NCBI GenBank assembly: GCA_051011595.1
Contig: JBPCTQ010000010.1
Coordinates: 1 to 16,471, forward strand
Direction: 5' to 3'
Origin: JAOUEE01 sp051011595
GTDB taxonomy: Bacteria; Actinomycetota; Acidimicrobiia; Acidimicrobiales; SHLQ01
DNA length: 16,471 nucleotides
Shown here one piece after another: positions 6,875 through 15,779 of this stretch; position 1 is the first letter of the stretch; every line of letters begins with the position of its first letter. The notes beneath the pieces are model-generated. The model was given only the letters and a program-made list of their open reading frames with translations. It did not search any database and had not been told where the DNA came from. Position numbers and translations under genes: made by a program.

Positions 6875-8370
6875 CCGGCCCCGGCGAACAGCCCAACATC
6901 TTGTTGCTGATGGCCGACCAGCTGGGAGCGCCCTACCTGGCGCCGTACGGGGGCCCGGCAGTCGCCCCGGCGATCGATCGGTTGGCGGAGGAGGGGACCG
7001 TTTTCGAGTCGGCCTACAGCAACAGCCCGCTGTGTGCCCCGGCTCGTTTCGCCATGATGGCCGGCCAGCTCAACTCCAGGATCGGCGCCTACGACAACGC
7101 ATCGGAGTTCGTGTCGAGTGTCCCCACCTTTGCGCACCATCTGCGCCGGGGCGGTTACCAGACCTCACTCATCGGCAAGATGCATTTCGTCGGCGCCGAC
7201 CAGTTGCATGGCTACGAGGAGCGGCTCACCACCGACATCTATCCGGCCGACTTCGGATGGACACCGAACTGGGCTGACCCCGAGACGCGGCTCGACTGGT
7301 GGTTCCACAACTTGGACAGTGTGGTCCACGCCGGCGTGGCCGAGGCTTCCAACCAACTCGACTTCGACGACGAAGTGGGCTTCCGGACAGTGGCCAAGCT
7401 GCGCGATCTGGCTCGTTCCGACGACAAACGGCCCTGGTTCGTCACCGCATCGTTCACTCACCCCCACGACCCGTATGTGGCCCGCCGCCAGTTCTGGGAC
7501 CGCTACGACCCCGAGTCCGTTCCGCTGCCTGAGATACGGGCCGTCGACGACCCAGACCCTCACAGCCGCCGGCTGGCCCATCTGATGGCCGCCGACACCA
7601 CAACGGTCACCGACGACCAGGTCCGCACCGCCCGCCACGCCTATCTGGCCAACATCAGCTATGTGGATCACTTCGTGGACCAGATCATGGCCACCCTCGA
7701 CCGCTTGGACATGCGGTCGAACACGGTGGTGCTCTTCACCGCCGACCACGGCGACATGCTCGGCGAACGCGGCCTCTGGTACAAGATGAACTTCTTCGAG
7801 CACAGCGCCCGGGTGCCCCTCATCATCAACGCTCCCGGGAGGGTGCCGTCGGGCCGGGCCAACACCGTCACCAGCCTGCTCGACATCGCACCGACCCTGC
7901 TCGACCTGGCCGGGTTGACGATTCCCGACCTCATGGACGGCGCCAGCCTGCTCGGGCTGATCGACGCACCCGACCCCGAGCGCACGGTCGTGGGCGAGTT
8001 CATGGGCGAAGGGGCAATCGCACCCATCATCATGATCCGGCGCGGGCACGAGAAGTTCGTCTGGTGCCGCACCGACCCACCCCAGCTCTACGACCTGGTG
8101 GCCGACCCCCACGAGCTCACCAACCTGGCCGACCACCCCACCCACGTCGACCAGGTGGCCGGCTACCGCGAAGAGATCAACCGGCGCTGGGACCTCGACG
8201 ATCTCGAACGCTCGGTGCTGGCCAGCCAACAGGCCCGGTCCACGGTCGACCAGGCCCTGCGCCAGGGCCGCTTCACGTCGTGGGATCACCAGCCCAGTAC
8301 CGACGCGGCCGCCCAGTACATGCGCAACCATCTCGATCTCAACCAGGTGGAGCGGTCGCGGCGGGTCTGA
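6871..8370 (+). CDS. betC: Choline-sulfatase
   Basis: The 499-residue enzyme should hydrolyse choline-O-sulfate to choline and sulfate in the cytoplasm. The core starts at residue 8 (PNILLLMADQ), with the activation motif CAPAR at 55-59 (Cys55 to formylglycine), GKMHFVG with K103 and H105, and metal-binding ADHGD around 291-295. Stretches typical of choline-sulfatases rather than general arylsulfatases are YDNASEF, HFVGADQLHGYEERLTTD, YPADFGWTPNW, and the C-terminal choline-sulfatase domain ending QYMRNHLDLN. Length is close to rhizobial BetC (about 510). GTG at 6871 overlaps the preceding TGA (GTGA), implying translational coupling to the choline-oxidising enzyme; there is no strong ribosome site of its own. 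Longer in-frame starts would run deep into the previous gene. This is the best-supported specific function in the window. Confidence 0.95.
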   Translation: MTGPGEQPNILLLMADQLGAPYLAPYGGPAVAPAIDRLAEEGTVFESAYSNSPLCAPARFAMMAGQLNSRIGAYDNASEFVSSVPTFAHHLRRGGYQTSLIGKMHFVGADQLHGYEERLTTDIYPADFGWTPNWADPETRLDWWFHNLDSVVHAGVAEASNQLDFDDEVGFRTVAKLRDLARSDDKRPWFVTASFTHPHDPYVARRQFWDRYDPESVPLPEIRAVDDPDPHSRRLAHLMAADTTTVTDDQVRTARHAYLANISYVDHFVDQIMATLDRLDMRSNTVVLFTADHGDMLGERGLWYKMNFFEHSARVPLIINAPGRVPSGRANTVTSLLDIAPTLLDLAGLTIPDLMDGASLLGLIDAPDPERTVVGEFMGEGAIAPIIMIRRGHEKFVWCRTDPPQLYDLVADPHELTNLADHPTHVDQVAGYREEINRRWDLDDLERSVLASQQARSTVDQALRQGRFTSWDHQPSTDAAAQYMRNHLDLNQVERSRRV

Positions 8371-8388
8371 CCCGGTGGCCGCAGTCGA

Positions 8389-9543
8389 CTACCGGCCGAT
8401 GGCGTCGGCCACCAGTTCCATGGGATGGCGAACATCGAGTCCGGTGGCCGCCAGGTGCAGAGCACAGCCGGGATTGGCACTGGCCACCACGTCGGGGCCG
8501 ACCCGGTCGATGGCGGCCTGCTTGCGGGACCTGATGTCGGCGGCCATCTCCGGTTCGAGCAGCGAGAAGGCGCCGCCGGCACCACAACACAGGCCGTCGT
8601 CGTCGAGCTCGCGGACCTCGGTCACGAATCGAGCGAGCAGGGCCCGCACCGGCTCATGGGCTCGTTGCACGTGTCGGAGGTGGCATGGGTCCTGCACGGC
8701 CACGGTCAACGACAGGGGCGCCGCGTCCGGCAGTCGATCGAGATGGTCGGCCATGAACTCGTGTACGTCGACCACCCGCGCCGAGAACCGTCGGGCCTCG
8801 TCGGTGTCAAGCAGGTGGCCGCAGTCCTTCAGGGCGGCACCACATCCGGCCGAGTTCACGACGATGGGGCGATCATCACCCCCCAGCGCAGCCATGGTGC
8901 GGCGAGCCAGCCGCTGGGCGTCGCCAGTGAGCCCGGCGTGGGTGTGCAACGCACCACAACACGGCGCCGAATCCCCACTGATGGCCACACCGAAACCGGC
9001 GGCTTCGATCACCCTCTGCGTCGCTTGGTGGACATCGCGTTGCCAGGCGTCCATGACGCACCCGGTGAACAACCACACGTCGCGCCCCGATTCGACCAGC
9101 GGCCGGCGCCGCACCGGCAACCGGTCGGGCAGGCCCAGCCGGCGCGAGGGCACCAGCCGAACCCGCTGGGCCAGGGCCAGCGCCGAGCTCCCGGCGCGAA
9201 GGGTTCGCGGCCACCCCAGCACCTTCATACCCAGCCGCTGCCACCGCGGCGTGATCACGTGCCGATCGGCGAGGGTGGAACGGGTGGCTTCCATGAGATG
9301 ACCGAAGGGCACACCACTGGGGCACGCGGGCTCACACCCCCGGCACTGCACACACGTCTCCATCGATTGCACCACCTCGTCGAGCAGCGGCGCGTCGTCG
9401 TCCTGCACGGCACGCATCAACGAGATCCGCCCGCGGGGCGAGGCCATGTCGTCGCCCGTCACCCGGTAGGTGGGGCAGTGGGGCAGACACAGCCCGCACG
9501 ACACGCAGGCGGCCAGCTCGTCGGGGTCGATGTTCAGGTCCAC
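8389..9543 (-). CDS. glcF: Glycolate oxidase iron-sulfur subunit GlcF
   Basis: The 384-residue protein is the electron-transfer subunit of the three-part glycolate (2-hydroxyacid) oxidase. The N-terminus carries two 4Fe-4S motifs: CVSCGLCLPHCP (cysteines 13, 16, 19, 23) and CVQCRGCEPACP (64, 67, 70, 74). Two cysteine-rich CCG domains follow, marked by FTGC at 159-162 with PCCG at 194-197, and by DPCH around Cys287 with LCCGAGG at 318-324. Length and order match GlcF. The GTG at 9543 lies 4 bases after the glcE stop, with GGTGA upstream overlapping that stop, so translation is probably coupled. It is the last gene of the run and converges on betC with an 18-base gap. All expected cluster cysteines are present, so the protein looks functional. 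Confidence 0.94.
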   Translation of the reverse strand: MDLNIDPDELAACVSCGLCLPHCPTYRVTGDDMASPRGRISLMRAVQDDDAPLLDEVVQSMETCVQCRGCEPACPSGVPFGHLMEATRSTLADRHVITPRWQRLGMKVLGWPRTLRAGSSALALAQRVRLVPSRRLGLPDRLPVRRRPLVESGRDVWLFTGCVMDAWQRDVHQATQRVIEAAGFGVAISGDSAPCCGALHTHAGLTGDAQRLARRTMAALGGDDRPIVVNSAGCGAALKDCGHLLDTDEARRFSARVVDVHEFMADHLDRLPDAAPLSLTVAVQDPCHLRHVQRAHEPVRALLARFVTEVRELDDDGLCCGAGGAFSLLEPEMAADIRSRKQAAIDRVGPDVVASANPGCALHLAATGLDVRHPMELVADAIGR

Positions 9544-9547
9544 GCCA

Positions 9548-10456
9548 TCACCGATGCAACGGGTCGCGACCCGGGTTGAGGCGGCCGGTGGGATCGAATC
9601 GATGCTTCACCTGCTCGTTGAGACGGCGAAGCCCGGGGTCGACAGACGAGTCCGGAGGCGGCTGGGCCGCGTGCACTGTTCCGACCCCGATCTCGGCGAC
9701 GAACGCACCGGTGGCCGACTGGTCGAAGTCGGCCAGGGCAGCCGGTGTCATGGCCCACCGATGGGCGGGAAGAGGCGGCGGGCCGGACGTGTCTTCGAGC
9801 TCGGCCAGGGGACCAGCCCGATCGGCCGCCACATCGACACCGTGACCCTCGAGGTGGACCCACGTGACCTCACCGTCCCACAGCACCGATGACGCAGTGA
9901 GGAGCCGAGCTGCCAACCCGAACGGATCGGCGACGGGCCCCCGCAACCAGCGACTCTCGGGCGGCACCGGTTTGGTGCGCAGGATGACCTCACCCATCAA
10001 CCCCAGGGTGCCGAGCGACCCCACCAATAGCCGACACAGATCGAAACCGGTGACGTTCTTCACGGTGGGACCCCCGGCGGTGACCAAGCGGCCCTCGGCC
10101 GACACGTACCGAGCCTGGAGCAGCGAGTCACGTACCAACCCGCGGCCTCGCCGATGAATGGTGTCGCGGCCCACCGCCAGCGCGCCCCCAACCGTGCTGT
10201 CGTCGGCCTCGGCCAGGGCGGTCCGCTGGGCATGGGTGGCCAGCTCGGCGTGGAGATCACCGACCGACGTGCCCGCCAACACAGTGACCGTCATCTCCTC
10301 GGGCGCATATTCGACGATGCCCGACGGGGCCTGCACCTCCCGAGTACCGGGCCGTAACACTCCACCCACACCCCACTGGGTGGCCCCACCCCGTGCCGCA
10401 ACCGCGTCGGCCTCACCGACGGCCGTCACGAACTCGTCGAGCACCGATCCCGCCAT
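9548..10456 (-). CDS. glcE: Glycolate oxidase FAD-binding subunit GlcE
   Basis: The 302-residue protein has a VAO/PCMH-type FAD-binding domain: TVTVLAGTSVGDLHAEL (56-72), DSTVGGALA (86-94), and TVKNVTGFDLCRLLVGSLGT (131-150), a signature block of GlcE. The C-terminus ends with a FAD-family motif, RFDPTGRLNPGR. It is shorter than GlcD and lacks GlcD's long C-terminal substrate domain, as normal for GlcE; it is somewhat shorter than the roughly 350-residue E. coli protein. ATG at 10456 was chosen because it lies one base after the glcD stop (TGACATG); the frame stays open to 10588, but that part would overlap glcD heavily and is not family-like. It acts with GlcD and GlcF to oxidise glycolate to glyoxylate at the membrane. 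Confidence 0.92.
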   Translation of the reverse strand: MAGSVLDEFVTAVGEADAVAARGGATQWGVGGVLRPGTREVQAPSGIVEYAPEEMTVTVLAGTSVGDLHAELATHAQRTALAEADDSTVGGALAVGRDTIHRRGRGLVRDSLLQARYVSAEGRLVTAGGPTVKNVTGFDLCRLLVGSLGTLGLMGEVILRTKPVPPESRWLRGPVADPFGLAARLLTASSVLWDGEVTWVHLEGHGVDVAADRAGPLAELEDTSGPPPLPAHRWAMTPAALADFDQSATGAFVAEIGVGTVHAAQPPPDSSVDPGLRRLNEQVKHRFDPTGRLNPGRDPLHR

Positions 10457-10457
10457 G

Positions 10458-11927
10458 TCAGCCCCACACTCCTTCCGGGACGTGGCGCAGGGCCTGGATG
10501 TCGGCGCAGCTGTGGCTGCTGGGGATGACCTTGCCCGGGTTGGCCCGACAATGCGGGTCGAAGGCGGCCTTGAGGCGAGCCTGGGCATCGAGGTCGTCGT
10601 CGGAGAACTGGAGGTTCATGAAGTCGCGTTTCTCGACGCCGATGCCGTGTTCGCCCGACAACACCCCGCCGGCAGCCAACGATGCCTCGATGATCTCGCG
10701 CCCGGCGGCGTGAACCCGCTCCATGGTTCCCGGCTCGCGGGCGTCGAAGACCAACAGTGGGTGCAGATTGCCGTCGCCGGCGTGGAACACGTTGAGCACG
10801 ATGACGTCGTGGCGCTCGGCGATCTCGTAGATGGCGGCCAGCACGTCGACCAGGGCCCGGCGGGGCACAACGGTGTCGTGGAGGTAGTAGTCGGGTTTGA
10901 TGACGGCGATGGCCCCGAACGCACCCTTGCGTCCCTTCCACAGCAGCGCTCGTTCGGTCTCGTCGGCGGCCTCGCGAACCTCGGTGGCACCATGGCTACG
11001 ACCCAGTTCGGCCACCCGGGCGGCATCGGTGGCCACACCACCCTGGGCCCCGTCGACCTCGACCAACAGCACGGCAGCGGCGTCGAGCGGGTAACCGGCG
11101 TGGACGTGGGCTTCCACCGCTTCGATGATGCGGCTGTCCATCATCTCCAGCGCGGCGGGAACCATGCCGTCGGCGATGATGGCTCCAACGGTGGCCGCCG
11201 CCTTGTTCACGTCGTCGAACGACAACAACAACGTGGCCACCGCCGGCGGGTTGGGGGTGACGCGCACCGCGATGCGGGTGGCGATTCCGAGCAGACCTTC
11301 ACTACCCACGAACGCACCCCGCAGGTCGTAACCCGGCGCATCGGGCGCCAGCCCACCGAGCTGTACCTGTTCACCGGACGGGAGCACCACGTCGATGGCC
11401 ACCACGTGAGCGCTGGTGACGCCGTAGGCCAGACAGTGCGGCCCACCGGAGTTGTTGGCCACGTTGCCGCCGATGGTGCAGACCTGCTGGCTCGACGGAT
11501 CGGGGGCGAAGTGGAAACCGAACGGGTGGAGGTGACGGGTGAGATCGAGGTTGATGACCCCCGGTTCGACCCATGCGATGCCGTTCTCGACATCGACCTC
11601 GAGGATGCGGTTCATGCGGGTGGTGGCCACCACCACGGGAGTACCCAACGGGACGGTGCCGCCGGCCAGACCGGTGCCCGCGCCCCGGGGTACCACCGCT
11701 CGATCGTGCTCGGCGGCGATCTGTAGACAACGGGCCACCTCGGCCGCCGACTCGGGGTAACACACCGGGCCGGCCGCGCCGTCGCGATACACCGAGGCGT
11801 CACGGGCGGCCAGGTAGCGGCTGGCCCCGCCGATCTTCACCTTGTCGGCCCCCAACGCGTCGACCAGCGCGATGGCGCACGGATCGTCGACCGGATTCGC
11901 CGGTCGACGGCGCCACGGAGCCCTCAC
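10458..11927 (-). CDS. glcD: Glycolate oxidase catalytic FAD subunit GlcD
   Basis: The 489-residue flavoprotein should oxidise glycolate or a related 2-hydroxyacid. The FAD-binding domain holds PRGAGTGLAGG (80-90) and TIGGNVANNSGGP (151-163). The C-terminal FAD-linked oxidase domain has FHAGDGNLHP (381-390) and SGEHGIGVEK (424-433), which hold the conserved active-site histidines. GlcD, D-lactate dehydrogenase and D-2-hydroxyglutarate dehydrogenase share this fold; the adjacent glcE and glcF make the glycolate oxidase assignment the best one, though substrate range could differ. GTG at 11927 overlaps the nitroreductase stop (GTGA at 11927-11924), and there is no separate ribosome site, so translation depends on the upstream gene. 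This links the nitroreductase to the oxidase at the level of expression. Confidence 0.93.
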   Translation of the reverse strand: MRAPWRRRPANPVDDPCAIALVDALGADKVKIGGASRYLAARDASVYRDGAAGPVCYPESAAEVARCLQIAAEHDRAVVPRGAGTGLAGGTVPLGTPVVVATTRMNRILEVDVENGIAWVEPGVINLDLTRHLHPFGFHFAPDPSSQQVCTIGGNVANNSGGPHCLAYGVTSAHVVAIDVVLPSGEQVQLGGLAPDAPGYDLRGAFVGSEGLLGIATRIAVRVTPNPPAVATLLLSFDDVNKAAATVGAIIADGMVPAALEMMDSRIIEAVEAHVHAGYPLDAAAVLLVEVDGAQGGVATDAARVAELGRSHGATEVREAADETERALLWKGRKGAFGAIAVIKPDYYLHDTVVPRRALVDVLAAIYEIAERHDVIVLNVFHAGDGNLHPLLVFDAREPGTMERVHAAGREIIEASLAAGGVLSGEHGIGVEKRDFMNLQFSDDDLDAQARLKAAFDPHCRANPGKVIPSSHSCADIQALRHVPEGVWG

Positions 11928-12577
11928 GGCCAGAGCGGCTCGTCGTTCTCGAACCCGACGGGCTCACCCCAGTGATTGCGGAACGACACCGCGTGGGCCG
12001 GTTGGCGGGCCGGCACACCCCACTTGCCCTTGGGGTACCCCATGGGCACACAGCAGACCATGCGCCAGCCCTCGTCGCCGGGCACACCCAATAGTTCGGG
12101 GACCTGTTCACCCTTGATCATCAACACGCTGGTGAGCGACGAACCGACACCCTCGGCCCGCGCGGCCAACATCGCACTCCACACAGCCGGGAAGATCGAT
12201 CCGCCCGTGGTGTCGGCCTGATCGAAGGCGAACAACAACAACGGGTACTCGGCGAAGTGGTCGACCGCATACTCCACCGACCGGCGCATGACGGACATGG
12301 CCTTGGACGATTCGGATTCGGGGTCGGCCTCGGCTTCGGCAATACGGTCGTTGTAGATGTTGGTCCACAAGAAGTCGATGCACTCGCGATAGATCGGAGC
12401 GATCTCACCGATCACCCCGGGATCGTCGACCAGCAGGAACCGCCAGCCCTGGGTGTTGCCGCCCGTCGGCGCCCGGATGGCGGCGTCGAGGATCTTCTGC
12501 TGGACCTCGTCGGGCACGGGGTCGGGTTTCACCCGGCGCATGGCTCGGGTGGTGTACAGCGCTTCGTAGACATCCAT
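11924..12577 (-). CDS. Nitroreductase family FMN oxidoreductase
   Basis: The 217-residue product has the nitroreductase fold signs: an N-terminal FMN-phosphate motif in YTTRAMRRVKPDPVP (8-22), APTGGNTQGWRF (36-47) for FMN contact and dimer packing, and a C-terminal GYPKGKWGVPAR (180-191) typical of the family. Family members reduce nitro groups, quinones or enoate-like bonds with NAD(P)H; the natural substrate is not readable here. ATG at 12577 has a strong ribosome site, GAGGAG at 12589-12584, 6 bases upstream and overlapping the acyl-CoA dehydrogenase stop; longer in-frame starts lie inside that gene. Its 3' end overlaps glcD by 4 bases. Embedded between an acyl-CoA dehydrogenase and glcDEF, it probably takes part in the same pathway or redox chain rather than in detoxification, but that is inference. 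Confidence 0.88.
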   Translation of the reverse strand: MDVYEALYTTRAMRRVKPDPVPDEVQQKILDAAIRAPTGGNTQGWRFLLVDDPGVIGEIAPIYRECIDFLWTNIYNDRIAEAEADPESESSKAMSVMRRSVEYAVDHFAEYPLLLFAFDQADTTGGSIFPAVWSAMLAARAEGVGSSLTSVLMIKGEQVPELLGVPGDEGWRMVCCVPMGYPKGKWGVPARQPAHAVSFRNHWGEPVGFENDEPLWP

Positions 12578-12587
12578 GTTCGGCTCC

Positions 12588-13853
<1,266 letters not shown>

Positions 13854-13922
13854 GGTGTCTCTCGTTCTCGTCAGCAGCGGTCGGCGCCATCATGCCCCAG
13901 ATGGCTGTGGCACAGTGAGCCG
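13854..13922. promoter_or_regulatory. Short divergent control region with an 11-bp dyad
   Basis: These 69 bases separate the starts of the acyl-CoA dehydrogenase operon (minus) and the DUF2855 gene (plus), so promoters for both should lie here or extend into the genes. CTGTG-G-CACAG at 13905-13915 is a perfect inverted repeat with 5-base arms, 7 bases before the DUF2855 ATG. No convincing -10 or -35 box is visible for either side. A shared regulator site is possible, but the dyad is short. Confidence 0.35.
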
Positions 13923-14987
13923 ATGCCCACCACCTTGCAGGTCCACCGAACCGACATCGACACGACGCGTATCGACACCACACCCACTGCCGCCTTGTCG
14001 CCCGGGCAGGCCCGGTTCGCGATCGAGAGCTTCGCACTCACCGCCAACAACATCAGCTACGCCAGCGCCGGCGCTTTCCTCGGGTACTGGGACTTCTACC
14101 CGGTCGACGAACCCTGGGGTCAGGTTCCGGCCATGGGTCACGCCGAGCTGGTGGAGTGCACCGTCGACGGTGTCGAACCGGGCGGTCGCTACTTCGGGTT
14201 CTTCCCGATGGCCGACGAGGTTGTGGTCGATGCCGAGGCCAACGGCGGCGGGCTGTGGGCCAGTGGCGACCACCGGGCCCCCCACGCCGCGGTCTACCGC
14301 CAGTACTCCGACCTGCGCACCGACCCCACCCATGACCCCGACCGGGAGGACCAGGTCGCGCTGATGCGAGGGTTGTTCATGACGTCGTTCCTGGCCGAGG
14401 ACATGTTGGCCGACACCAACAACCGCGGAGCGGCGGCCACGGTTGTCACCAGCGCCTCGTCGAAGACATCGATCGCCCTGGCGTGGTGCCTGCAACAGCG
14501 GGGTACCCGGGCCATCGGGCTCACGTCGGCCCGCAACGTCGACTTCGTGACCGGGCTGGGTTGTTACGACCAGGTGGTCACCTACGACAACATCGGCGAT
14601 CTCGACGGTTCCGAAGCGGCGACGGTGGTCGACATGGCCGGCAACGGCGCCGTCCTCCACCAGGTGCACAGCCACTACGGCGATCAGCTGGCCTGCTCGG
14701 TCACGGTGGGGGCCACCCACCACGACGCCGATCGGCCCACCGACGCGCTGCCCGGTCCCACACCCGAGTTCTTCTTCGCCCCCGGGCAGATCGAGAAACG
14801 CAACGCCGACTGGGGACCCGGCGAGGTCATGGCCCGCATCGGTGCCTCGTGGAGCCGCTTCGCCGACTTCAGCGACGGATGGCTCGAGGTCGTGCGCTGC
14901 CAGGGTCCCGATGCCGTCACCGCCGCCTACGACGACGTGGTGAACGGCCGACGCTCCCCCGCCGACGGCCTCATCTGCTCGATGTAG
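13923..14987 (+). CDS. DUF2855 family protein, MDR-like fold
   Basis: The 354-residue protein matches my memory of the DUF2855 family, whose function is unknown. The N-terminal part (about 25-150) reads like a GroES-type domain of medium-chain dehydrogenases, with TANNISYASAGAFLGYWDFY (40-59). Residues 172-222 look like the Rossmann part: ATVVTSASSKTSIALAW followed by RGTRAIGLTS and a strand ending VVTYD, in the order strand, loop, helix, strand seen in quinone oxidoreductases. The usual glycine-rich GxGxxG loop is replaced by SASSKTS. ATG at 13923 was chosen because the frame upstream runs antisense through the acyl-CoA dehydrogenase gene and is not family-like; no good ribosome site is seen. 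Its divergent position suggests a link to the ACAD/nitroreductase/glcDEF run. It converges on the thioesterase with a 6-base gap. Confidence 0.85.
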   Translation: MPTTLQVHRTDIDTTRIDTTPTAALSPGQARFAIESFALTANNISYASAGAFLGYWDFYPVDEPWGQVPAMGHAELVECTVDGVEPGGRYFGFFPMADEVVVDAEANGGGLWASGDHRAPHAAVYRQYSDLRTDPTHDPDREDQVALMRGLFMTSFLAEDMLADTNNRGAAATVVTSASSKTSIALAWCLQQRGTRAIGLTSARNVDFVTGLGCYDQVVTYDNIGDLDGSEAATVVDMAGNGAVLHQVHSHYGDQLACSVTVGATHHDADRPTDALPGPTPEFFFAPGQIEKRNADWGPGEVMARIGASWSRFADFSDGWLEVVRCQGPDAVTAAYDDVVNGRRSPADGLICSM

Positions 14988-14993
14988 ACCCCT

Positions 14994-15779
14994 CTACTCC
15001 GCTTCGGCGAAGGTGAGCAGGTTGTGGGTCACCACACGATCGTTTTGCCCGGTGTCGAGCAGCTGCACCTGCACTGCGTGCTCGGACGGGTCACCGACCA
15101 CATCGACCACGGTACGGATGGGGCCCACCCGACCCATGTTCACGTAGCGGATGTCGATTCCCGTCCCCACCAGCCGCCGGCCGGTGGCCTCCTCCAGCAC
15201 CCGCTGCCCGGCCAGCTCGGCCAGCAGCGCCGCCACCCCGCCCTGGAACACACCGGCCGGGTTGAGCACCTCGTCGCGGAGATCGAGCTCGAGATCGTCA
15301 CCCACCGAGCGGGCGTCGAGCAGTTCATCGAGGGGCGCCTCCGGAACGGGCCACTCGAACGACGGTCGATCGGTGAATCCCACCTTGGGTGGGTCACCCT
15401 CCCGGCGACTCAGACGAGAGAACGTCGACACCCCGGCGCCGATGCGACGACTCTGGGCATCGACCATGGGCACGTCGACGGTGATGCCGCGACCACCCTC
15501 CCGCAACACGATCGGCACGGTGTCGATCCGTTCCAGGGGACGAGGTGCCCAGCGCAGCGAGAGATCGGCGGTGAAGGTCCAGTCCTCGCCGGCTCGCTGA
15601 TCGGCGGCCATTCCCGCGGCGGTGTCGACCAGCATGGCCAGCACCGAGAGCCGAACCAGGCCGTGATGGCACAGCTCGGGGAGCACGTCGACGTACCCCT
15701 TCACCTGCTCACCCGTGGTGATCCAGCGGGCCCCCATCCGGGCCGGAAGACTGGCGATCGTGGGTGGAAGGTCGGTCAC
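14994..15779 (-). CDS. Double-hotdog acyl-CoA thioesterase-like protein
   Basis: The 261-residue protein appears to hold two hotdog domains. The first (about 15-120) has HHGLVRLSVLAMLVDTAAGM (38-57) with a following strand WTFTADLSLRW (67-77). The second (about 145-261) has NPAGVFQGGVAALLAELAGQ (173-192), followed by GTGIDIRYVNMG. The helix-strand pattern matches PaaI/4HBT thioesterases, in which an N..G..HGG segment forms the active site; here the second domain has QGG instead of HGG. Hydrolysis of an acyl-CoA is the likely role, though a non-catalytic or dehydratase-type function is possible. The GTG start at 15779 overlaps the stop of the GST-like gene (GTGA at 15779-15776), so the two are coupled. 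No separate ribosome site is visible. Confidence 0.82.
   Translation of the reverse strand: MTDLPPTIASLPARMGARWITTGEQVKGYVDVLPELCHHGLVRLSVLAMLVDTAAGMAADQRAGEDWTFTADLSLRWAPRPLERIDTVPIVLREGGRGITVDVPMVDAQSRRIGAGVSTFSRLSRREGDPPKVGFTDRPSFEWPVPEAPLDELLDARSVGDDLELDLRDEVLNPAGVFQGGVAALLAELAGQRVLEEATGRRLVGTGIDIRYVNMGRVGPIRTVVDVVGDPSEHAVQVQLLDTGQNDRVVTHNLLTFAEAE

Noticed and set aside
7165..8331. Minus-strand open frame of 388 codons opposite betC
   Set aside because: The opposite strand encodes a full choline-sulfatase with conserved motifs along its whole length; the antisense product resembles no family.
8371..8395. Possible bidirectional terminator between betC and glcF
   Set aside because: Only a 5-base CCGGT/ACCGG match with a 14-base loop and an 8-base palindrome AGTCGACT are present, without T-runs.
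8425..9579. Plus-strand open frame of 384 codons opposite glcF
   Set aside because: The glcF frame holds all cluster cysteines; the antisense frame has none of the features of a real protein and spans the glcE/glcF boundary.
10158..11726. Long plus-strand open frame of 522 codons opposite glcD and glcE
   Set aside because: It lies antisense to two genes with complete family motifs, has no recognisable domain, and is rich in G, V, H and D as expected of a shadow frame in high-GC DNA.
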